The notes under the pieces: model-generated
Seen by the model: only the letters and a program-made list of their open reading frames with translations
What the model was told of the DNA's origin: nothing
Databases searched by the model: none
Program-made: the position numbers and the translations under genes
In this document: positions 7,149-12,084 of the stretch, piece by piece
How positions within the stretch are numbered: the stretch's first letter is position 1
Layout of the letters: the number at the start of each line of letters is the position of its first letter
Assembly: GCA_903861055.1 (NCBI GenBank)
Contig: CAIOSU010000034.1
Coordinates: 1-12,084 of the forward strand
Length of the DNA: 12,084 bases
Reading direction: 5' to 3'
Source: an uncultured bacterium
GTDB taxonomy: Bacteria > Bacteroidota > Bacteroidia > Chitinophagales > CAIOSU01

Positions 7149-7847
7149 ATGACAGAAGAAGAAGAAAAAGCAAGGAAAGATTGGACCCAATATAAGGCAG
7201 AGTCGTCGTGGGCCATATTTAAGGTAATGAGCGAGTTTGTGGAGGGCTACGAAAAGATGAACCGCATAGGGCCTTGCGTGAGCATATTTGGCTCGGCGCG
7301 CACCCCTGCTGATAGTAAGTACTACATAATAGCCGAAGAGATAGCCCGCAAGCTAGCACTTGAGGGATATGGCATTATTTCAGGCGGTGGCCCGGGCATT
7401 ATGGAAGCCGCCAACAAAGGGGCACACTCGGTTGGCGGTGCATCGGTAGGGCTCAATATCGACCTACCGCATGAGCAAGGTGCCAACCCATATATTGATA
7501 TGGACAAGTTGCTCAACTTTCGCTACTTCTTTGTGCGTAAGGTTATGTTCGTGAAGTACGCGCAGGCTTTTGTGCTGTTGCCTGGCGGCTTTGGTACACT
7601 GGACGAGATGTTTGAGTGCCTTACCTTGGTACAGACCAAAAAGATTGAAAAGATACCCATTATACTATACGGTAGCGAGTTTTGGAGAGGCATGCTCGAT
7701 TGGATAGCTACCACCATGCGCGATAAGGAGCATACCATTAGCCCTAACGACCTCGATTACCTGCAATTGGTTGATAGCCCCGAAGAGGTGGTAAAAATTA
7801 TTAGAGACTATTATCGCTCAGAGCACGCATTGCGGCCTAATTTTTGA
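7149..7847 (+). CDS. LOG-family Rossmann-fold protein (TIGR00730; probable cytokinin riboside 5'-monophosphate phosphoribohydrolase type)
   Basis: A 232-residue cytoplasmic protein. It carries SIFGSART (45-52), GGGPGIMEA (79-87) and the family signature PGGFGTLDE (145-153), which bind the nucleotide phosphate and hold the catalytic Glu. The FVRKVMFVKYAQAFV segment before the signature is also typical. LOG enzymes hydrolyse N6-modified AMP to the free base plus ribose 5-phosphate; bacterial members often act on AMP-like nucleotides, and the substrate here is not known. I chose the ATG at 7149 (MTEEEEKARK) because relatives start with a similar acidic stretch and the sequence before it is a heptad repeat. 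It is the first gene of an apparent three-gene operon, with the M23 peptidase ATG only 12 bp after its stop. Confidence 0.9.
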   Translation: MTEEEEKARKDWTQYKAESSWAIFKVMSEFVEGYEKMNRIGPCVSIFGSARTPADSKYYIIAEEIARKLALEGYGIISGGGPGIMEAANKGAHSVGGASVGLNIDLPHEQGANPYIDMDKLLNFRYFFVRKVMFVKYAQAFVLLPGGFGTLDEMFECLTLVQTKKIEKIPIILYGSEFWRGMLDWIATTMRDKEHTISPNDLDYLQLVDSPEEVVKIIRDYYRSEHALRPNF

Positions 7848-7859
7848 TTGTATCCTGTT

Positions 7860-9590
7860 ATGCGCACTATATTTTTTTTGCCTTTATCGCTGTTGCTTGT
7901 TGGTTTAGTTTGGTTTGCTACACCTGCTGCGGCCCAAGTGATTGACACCTCCTTGAATTTCGGTCCACCGCTCGATGTTCCGTTATACCTTTCAGGCACG
8001 TTTGCCGAACCTCGTGCTAATCATTTCCACGGAGGGTTGGATATACGTACCGAGAGCCGAGAAGGCTTGAAAGTATATGCTGTGCAAGAGGGCTTTGTAT
8101 CGCGCATAAAAATAGCGGCATTTGGCTACGGCAATGCTATCTACATTGAGCACCCCAGCGGCTATACGAGCGTTTATGCTCATTTAAGCGGGTTTAACGC
8201 CGAGATTGAGCAGTACATTCACCAGCTGCATTATGAAAAAGAAAGCTGCAACTTAGATGAGGCTGTGCCTGCCGGAAAGCTCAAAGTAAAAAAGGGCGAA
8301 ATGGTGGCCTACTCGGGCAACACGGGTGGCAGCGGCGGCCCACACTTGCACTTCGAGCTAAGGAATACCATTACCGAGAATGCAATCAACCCATTGCTAT
8401 ACGGCTTTTTGGTAAACGATAAGATGGCCCCGATAATCCACAACGTGTACGTTTACCCTAAAGATGACAACCTAACTGGCCCGGTGAGCTATGCTGCCCG
8501 CAAAACCACCACAGGGTACCGCCTAATGAAGGATACCCTTTACTTTAATACCGATACCATCACCTTTGGGTTGCACGCTACCGATAAGATGGAAAACTCC
8601 GGTAGCACCAACGGCATCTATAGCCTCGAGGTGTTGGTTGACGACTCCGCCATATACCGTTTCCATATGGATAGTGTTTCGTTTGCCGAAACACGCTATG
8701 TGCAGTGCCACGTTGATCATGCCGAGAAGATAAACGACAACAACACGGTATACCGGTGCCACCGGCTGCCGGGCAATAACCTTAACTTTGTTTACGATTT
8801 GCAGAAGAACGATGGCTACCTGGCCATAAACGATAGCACTTTGCACAAGGTGGTGCTAGAGAGCAAAGATTTCCAAGGCAATGCCTCCAACCTTACTTTT
8901 TACGTGGGTAAAAGCATTACCAGCAATGCCTTTAAATTGCAAGTGCTCAACTTTGATACGGTGTTTTACCACAACCGCAGCAACACTTTTTATGGGGCCG
9001 GTTTAAAGGCCCAGTTTAGCGAAAATACCTTCTACAACAAGGTTTTCTTTAACTATGATGTAGATAGTATTCAGCTTAAAAATCTACAGGCAATGGGTCC
9101 GCTGCACCGTTTGCATAAAGATAGCGAGCCTGCACACAATAGTTACAGCTTATCATTGTTCGTAAACGAAGTACCGCAACACCTGCACCCTAAAGGTGTA
9201 ATGGTGCGCATTGATAGGAACGGAAGAATAAAGGCATACAGCACCACACACGAAGGCTCCTGGTTTACGGCTAATCCTAAAGAGTTTGGCAACTTTACTT
9301 TGCTATTGGATACCTTACCACCTGTGATTAGGCCCTATAATTTTGTAGCTGACGCAGTAATTACGGGTAAGAAGGACATCCGTTTTACTATTAGCGATAA
9401 TTTGAGCAATATTGACACTTACAGGGCAACGATAAACGGCAAATGGGTGCTGCTTACCTACGACTACAAAAACAACTTGCTGTTTTATACCCTCGACGAA
9501 CATTGCCTGGTAGGCGAACTTAATTTTGAGTTGATTGTTACTGACAAAGCTGGTAACTCGGCAACATACATGTGCACCTTCAAAAACTAA
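7860..9590 (+). CDS. Secreted M23-family metallopeptidase with C-terminal beta-sandwich region
   Basis: A 576-residue exported protein. Residues 1-25 are a signal peptide (LLLVGLVWF, cleavage AAA|Q). The M23 (LytM/lysostaphin) domain spans about 35-180, with zinc ligands in HGGLD (H57, D61) and HLH (H162, H164) and the second-shell YAHLS at 106-110. All key residues are present, so it should be an active Zn peptidase. M23 enzymes cut peptidoglycan cross-links in the periplasm. An insert (about 112-140, containing a Cys) sits inside the fold. Residues about 180-576 are beta-rich, and the last 95 (LLDTLPPVIRPYNF...VTDKAGNSATYMC) look like an Ig/fibronectin-like sandwich, common in Bacteroidota relatives of similar length. 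A TTG at 7848 could extend the protein by four residues, but the ATG at 7860 gives the normal signal peptide. Confidence 0.9.
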   Translation: MRTIFFLPLSLLLVGLVWFATPAAAQVIDTSLNFGPPLDVPLYLSGTFAEPRANHFHGGLDIRTESREGLKVYAVQEGFVSRIKIAAFGYGNAIYIEHPSGYTSVYAHLSGFNAEIEQYIHQLHYEKESCNLDEAVPAGKLKVKKGEMVAYSGNTGGSGGPHLHFELRNTITENAINPLLYGFLVNDKMAPIIHNVYVYPKDDNLTGPVSYAARKTTTGYRLMKDTLYFNTDTITFGLHATDKMENSGSTNGIYSLEVLVDDSAIYRFHMDSVSFAETRYVQCHVDHAEKINDNNTVYRCHRLPGNNLNFVYDLQKNDGYLAINDSTLHKVVLESKDFQGNASNLTFYVGKSITSNAFKLQVLNFDTVFYHNRSNTFYGAGLKAQFSENTFYNKVFFNYDVDSIQLKNLQAMGPLHRLHKDSEPAHNSYSLSLFVNEVPQHLHPKGVMVRIDRNGRIKAYSTTHEGSWFTANPKEFGNFTLLLDTLPPVIRPYNFVADAVITGKKDIRFTISDNLSNIDTYRATINGKWVLLTYDYKNNLLFYTLDEHCLVGELNFELIVTDKAGNSATYMCTFKN

Positions 9591-9601
9591 TTACGCAAGT
9601 T

Positions 9602-9636
9602 TCATATCTCTCATTTCGTATCTCATATTTACTATC
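9602..9636. repeat. Heptanucleotide array abutting the bcp start codon
   Basis: Five 7-bp units in constant phase fill most of the 46-bp gap between the M23 stop and the bcp ATG: TCATATC (9602), TCTCATT (9609), TCGTATC (9616), TCATATT (9623), TACTATC (9630). The array ends on the base before the ATG, where a ribosome binding site would be expected; none is visible. Confidence 0.7.
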
Positions 9637-10092
9637 ATGACCACTTTGCAACCCGGCCAATTGGCTCCCGACTTTACCACTACCGACCAAAATGGCAATG
9701 CCGTTAGTTTAAAGGCCCTAAATGGCAAAAAGGTGGTGCTCTACTTCTATCCTGCCGATGATACCCCAACGTGCACCAAAGAAGCCTGCAACTACCGCGA
9801 TAACTACGCCATGCTCACTAGCAAAGGCTATGTAGTATTGGGTGTAAGTGGCGATACCGAGAAGAAACACCAGAAGTTTGTGGCCAAGTACGATTTGCCT
9901 TTCCCGCTATTGATGGACGAAGACCGCACCATACAAAACGCCTACGGCGTATATGGCCCCAAGAAATTCATGGGCCGCGATACGGTGGGCATACACCGCA
10001 CTACCTTTGTGATTGATGAAAAAGGTGCGCTAGAGAAAGTAATAACCAAAGTAGATAGCGCCAACGCAGCAGAGCAGGTGCTGGAGGGGTAA
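9637..10092 (+). CDS. bcp: Thioredoxin-dependent thiol peroxidase, Bcp/PrxQ type
   Basis: A 151-residue cytoplasmic peroxiredoxin that reduces hydrogen peroxide and organic hydroperoxides, with electrons from thioredoxin. The peroxidatic Cys46 lies in TPTCT and the resolving Cys51 five residues later (TCTKEACNYRD), the spacing of atypical two-Cys Bcp/PrxQ enzymes. The usual Gly before the peroxidatic Cys is Thr here. Other family marks are GQLAPDF at 7-13, VLYFYPADDTP at 34-44 and GVSGDTEKKHQKF in the middle; a conserved Arg is in HRTTFVID. Starting at the ATG at 9637 gives the normal family length; a longer frame from 9535 would overlap the M23 gene and add unrelated residues. It is the last gene of the LOG-M23-bcp set and ends 2 bp from the end of a convergent gene remnant. 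Confidence 0.94.
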   Translation: MTTLQPGQLAPDFTTTDQNGNAVSLKALNGKKVVLYFYPADDTPTCTKEACNYRDNYAMLTSKGYVVLGVSGDTEKKHQKFVAKYDLPFPLLMDEDRTIQNAYGVYGPKKFMGRDTVGIHRTTFVIDEKGALEKVITKVDSANAAEQVLEG

Positions 10093-10094
10093 AA

Positions 10095-10332
10095 CTAAAT
10101 CGCCTCTTTGTAGTAATACCGAGGGGCGGCCTCATGATAAAAATTAGAAAACACAATCCACGGATCTTCTTCCAAGGGGTGTTTTTCTGCGAATCGACAG
10201 CCGTGATGAAGTTGTATAATATCACCTGTGTAATTCTTGGTATTAATATAAATATCTCCAAGAGAAGCTCGTAGTTAATATTCCCATCATTTATTCCAGT
10301 CTTTCAATTGCGCTAATTTCCTCACGCGTCAC
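10095..10332 (-). pseudogene. Frameshifted remnant of a small gene of unknown function
   Basis: Protein-like sequence runs on the minus strand but is split over three frames. From a possible GTG at 10332 the first frame reads MTREEISAIERLE and stops at 10291. A second frame continues at about 10303-10259 with TGINDGNINYELLL. A third takes over near 10262 and runs to a TAG at 10095-10097, with GDIYINTKNYTGDIIQLHHG and, further on, PWIVFSNFYHEAAPRYYY. Joined, they give about 75-80 residues with smooth composition, rich in Tyr, His and acidic residues. No family is recognised. Two single-base shifts would restore it, so it is either decaying or mis-sequenced. It is convergent with bcp, the two stop codons lying 2 bp apart, which is the spacing of a real gene. 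Confidence 0.5.
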
Positions 10333-10374
10333 AATTCGCGAATGGGAGTATTACGCACATTAAACTTCCCATTT

Positions 10375-10402
10375 CAACTCGAAACTCGCAACTCGCAACT
10401 CG
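10375..10402. repeat. Near-perfect heptanucleotide array CAACTCG
   Basis: Four units of 7 bp: CAACTCG (10375), AAACTCG (10382), CAACTCG (10389), CAACTCG (10396). It lies 43 bp upstream of the possible start of the minus-strand gene remnant and about 300 bp before mraZ. Confidence 0.9.
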
Positions 10403-10606
10403 AACCCCCCATTTTCCTCCCACCCTTTCCCACCGTCCTGTAAAACATACTATCCACGCTGTTTGCGCCCGAAAGTGGGTGCTTTGGGGCCGTTTTAACG
10501 GGTTAGTTTTACATTGCCAAAATTTAGCCCATTTGGAATTCTCGAAAAGCCTTTTCTAACCATACTTATCACATTATCAACACCTTTGGTTCTCGTCTTT
10601 TTAAGA

Positions 10607-10615
10607 TGTGGATAA
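10607..10615 (-). promoter_or_regulatory. Perfect DnaA-box match upstream of mraZ
   Basis: TGTGGATAA is the reverse complement of the consensus DnaA box TTATCCACA. A one-mismatch copy, TTATCAACA, lies 24 bp upstream on the other strand (10574-10582). This may be a chance match, a DnaA regulatory site for the division cluster, or part of a DnaA-titrating patch. It is not enough to call an origin. Confidence 0.4.
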
Positions 10616-10632
10616 ATTCCTGGGGGAAATTG

Positions 10633-10660
10633 GTGGGAGAATGTGGTAGAAAGTGGAAAG
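10633..10660 (+). promoter_or_regulatory. Probable MraZ operator: GTGG repeats at 10-bp spacing
   Basis: GTGG occurs at 10633, 10643 and 10653, exactly one DNA turn apart, in the units GTGGGAGAAT, GTGGTAGAAA and GTGGAAAG. MraZ is known to bind its own promoter at TGGGN or AAAGTGK-type direct repeats with a 10-bp period, and this array is 40 bp before mraZ. It overlaps the place where a -33 element would fall for the box at 10667, so MraZ binding should hinder initiation and self-limit the operon. Confidence 0.68.
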
Positions 10661-10666
10661 TTTTAG

Positions 10667-10674
10667 TAACTTTA
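10667..10674 (+). promoter_or_regulatory. Probable -7 box of the mraZ operon
   Basis: TAACTTTA matches TAnnTTTG in all but the last base and lies 25 bp before the mraZ ATG, so transcription would start near 10681. The GTGG repeats sit directly upstream. No clean TTG is found at -33. Confidence 0.35.
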
Positions 10675-10699
10675 CCGTTATAGCTAATAAAAACAAGCA

Positions 10700-11161
10700 A
10701 TGGCGGGACTTTTAGGTGAATTTGTAGTGAGTCTGGACGACAAAGGTCGTTTGAGGCTTCCTGCTGCCCTAAAAGGACAGATTGCTCCTGCCGTGAATGG
10801 CCGTTTCGTTATCAATCGTGGATTTGAGAAGTGCCTTACCATGTATCCTTACGATGAGTGGGAGCAAGTAAGCGCCAAGGTGAATAAGCTGAACACCTTT
10901 GTGAAGCGCAATCGTGAGTTTGCCCGTACGTTTTTCCGCGGCGCTACCGAGGTTACCCTCGATGGTGCCGACCGCATTTTGTTGCCCAAGCTTTTGGCCG
11001 ATTATGCCGGTGTGGGCAAAGAGGTGCTGCTTACGGCCCGCAACAATGTGATAGAAATTTGGAACAAGGATACCTACGATGCTTTGATGGATATGGATAG
11101 TGACGCCTATGCTGACCTAGCCGAAGATGTAATGGGCGACCAGAAACCTGATCAAGAATGA
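10700..11161 (+). CDS. mraZ: Transcriptional regulator MraZ
   Basis: A 153-residue DNA-binding protein that forms a ring of double-AbrB units and controls the division and cell-wall cluster. The two swapped-hairpin motifs are visible: DDKGRLRLP at 13-21 and DGADRILLP at 88-96; the second has Asp in place of the usual Gly before Arg. The linking segment FARTFFRGATEVTLD (74-88) is typical. The acidic tail (about 130-153, DMDSDAYADLAEDVMGD) is common in Bacteroidota homologues. The ATG at 10700 fits the family start (GLLGEFVVSLDDKGR). It is first in the cluster; its stop overlaps the rsmH start (ATGA), indicating translational coupling. The phased GTGG repeats upstream are the expected self-control site. 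Confidence 0.95.
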   Translation: MAGLLGEFVVSLDDKGRLRLPAALKGQIAPAVNGRFVINRGFEKCLTMYPYDEWEQVSAKVNKLNTFVKRNREFARTFFRGATEVTLDGADRILLPKLLADYAGVGKEVLLTARNNVIEIWNKDTYDALMDMDSDAYADLAEDVMGDQKPDQE

Positions 11162-12054
11162 GCTACCACGTGCCTGTAATGCTGAAGGGTAGCCTAAATG
11201 GGCTGGAGATAAAACCCGATGGCGTGTATGTGGATGTGACTTTTGGCGGCGGTGGCCACAGTAGAGCCATCTTGGAGCAGTTGAGCGAAAACGGAAAGCT
11301 GCTGGCCTTTGATCAAGATGCCGATGCTGCCCAAAATGTGTGGAACGACCCGAGGCTGATTTTTGTGCCACAAAACTTTGAACACTTGAAACGTTACCTG
11401 AAACTGAACAGCCTAACCCAAGTAGACGGCATATTGGCCGATCTAGGGGTTTCGTCATATCAGTTCGATACCGCAGAGCGCGGTTTTAGTACCCGTTTCA
11501 ATGCCGCGCTGGATATGCGCATGGATCAAGATAGCAAGCTTACCGCTGCCGATGTGCTAAATAACTATGATGCGGCCGAACTGCAACGTGTGTTTGGCGA
11601 ATATGGCGAAGTACGCAATGCCCGCACCTTAGCGCATGCCATAGTAGGTGCCCGCACCGTGGTACCGATGAATACCACTGCCGATTTATTGGCCATTGCC
11701 GACCCATTGAGCATGGGCAACGTGAACCGATATATGGCGCAGGTTTTTCAAGCGCTGCGCATTGAAGTGAATAAGGAAATGGAAGTGTTGGAAGCATTTC
11801 TTCAAGATGCCACTGATAGCTTAAAGCCTGGTGGCAGGTTGGTGGTAATCAGTTACCACTCGCTGGAGGATAGGTTGGTAAAGAACTACATACGTGCAGG
11901 AAATGCCAGCGGCGAGCCAGAGCGGGATGTGTTTGGCAAGGCCGAAATTCCATTGAAAGCCATCACCAAGAAGCCTGTTGAGGCCGATGCGGAAGAGTTG
12001 AAGATTAATCCACGGTCAAGAAGCGCCCGTATGCGGGTGGCGGTAAAAGTTTAG
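11158..12054 (+). CDS. rsmH: 16S rRNA (cytosine(1402)-N(4))-methyltransferase RsmH
   Basis: A 298-residue cytoplasmic enzyme that methylates N4 of C1402 in 16S rRNA using S-adenosylmethionine, tuning the decoding centre. Family marks appear in order: HVPVML at 4-9, the SAM-binding VDVTFGGGGHS at 25-35, DLGVSSYQFD at 95-104 with ERGFS after it, LDMRMD at 118-123, ARTLAHAI, VFQALRIEVN, VISYHSLEDR and the C-terminal NPRSRSARMR. The length is normal and nothing is missing. Its ATG overlaps the mraZ stop by 4 bp, and the next gene starts 4 bp after its stop, so all three are one transcript. Confidence 0.97.
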   Translation: MSYHVPVMLKGSLNGLEIKPDGVYVDVTFGGGGHSRAILEQLSENGKLLAFDQDADAAQNVWNDPRLIFVPQNFEHLKRYLKLNSLTQVDGILADLGVSSYQFDTAERGFSTRFNAALDMRMDQDSKLTAADVLNNYDAAELQRVFGEYGEVRNARTLAHAIVGARTVVPMNTTADLLAIADPLSMGNVNRYMAQVFQALRIEVNKEMEVLEAFLQDATDSLKPGGRLVVISYHSLEDRLVKNYIRAGNASGEPERDVFGKAEIPLKAITKKPVEADAEELKINPRSRSARMRVAVKV

Positions 12055-12058
12055 CGCC

Positions 12059-12084
12059 ATGGAGATTGAAGAAGAACTACAAGA
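12059..12084 (+). CDS. Start of the next dcw-cluster gene, probably ftsL
   Basis: An ATG 4 bp after the rsmH stop opens a frame reading MEIEEELQ before the window ends. In Bacteroidota a small FtsL-like membrane protein gene usually follows rsmH, with ftsI after it. The identification rests on position alone; the eight visible residues carry no diagnostic motif. Confidence 0.5.

Noticed and set aside
9535..9636. N-terminal extension of bcp from an upstream ATG
   Set aside because: The extension overlaps the M23 coding end and then translates the heptad array; family length and start fit the ATG at 9637.
10001..10261. Minus-strand open frame of 86 codons overlapping the bcp 3' end
   Set aside because: It is out of frame with the better protein-like sequence there and its product has no coherent domain; it overlaps bcp.
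10334..10343. Perfect palindrome ATTCGCGAAT
   Set aside because: It falls inside the coding remnant; a single 10-bp palindrome in this length is not remarkable.
10561..10630. Replication origin near mraZ
   Set aside because: Only one perfect and one imperfect DnaA box, no clear AT-rich unwinding element, and no dnaA or dnaN gene nearby.

Overview
The window comes from a member of the Bacteroidota. The evidence is a TonB-dependent receptor with an N-terminal CarboxypepD_reg-like domain, a DUF5689-type lipoprotein with a K-D-D surface-export signal, signal peptides ending in A-Q, a Bacteroidota-type Smr protein, promoter boxes of the TAnnTTTG type, and the order mraZ-rsmH-(ftsL). Base composition is moderate. 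I cannot name a genus.

Layout. (1) Positions 1-4754: a secreted endonuclease/exonuclease/phosphatase-fold phosphodiesterase (minus strand, cut by the window edge) is divergent from a TonB-dependent receptor followed by a surface-type DUF5689 lipoprotein. The shared 276-bp divergent region carries two perfect inverted copies of a 13-mer, each in the same orientation relative to the gene it precedes, which suggests common control. Together they look like a scavenging module for a phosphodiester-containing substrate (inference). (2) 4799-5644: a bidirectional terminator, then a convergent Smr-domain protein whose first codons lie in a 7-bp tandem repeat. (3) 5645-7148: a lone membrane protein between two gene-poor stretches. 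(4) 7149-10092: an apparent operon of LOG-family Rossmann protein, M23 metallopeptidase and Bcp-type peroxiredoxin. (5) 10093-10699: a 607-bp gap that is not empty. It holds a frameshifted remnant of a small minus-strand gene ending 2 bp from bcp, a heptanucleotide array, a perfect DnaA-box match, and 10-bp-phased GTGG repeats matching an MraZ operator. (6) 10700-12084: the start of the division and cell-wall (dcw) cluster, mraZ and rsmH overlapping by 4 bp, then the first codons of a probable ftsL.

The most unusual features are: the recurring but sequence-different heptanucleotide arrays (5612-5632, 7088-7143, 9602-9636, 10375-10402, weak copy 7017-7037), most of which lie at or just before gene starts; the mirrored 13-mer; the DUF5689 lipoprotein, whose last domain appears permuted or truncated; and the decaying small gene next to bcp. 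I see no CRISPR array, tRNA, rRNA, transposase or phage gene.
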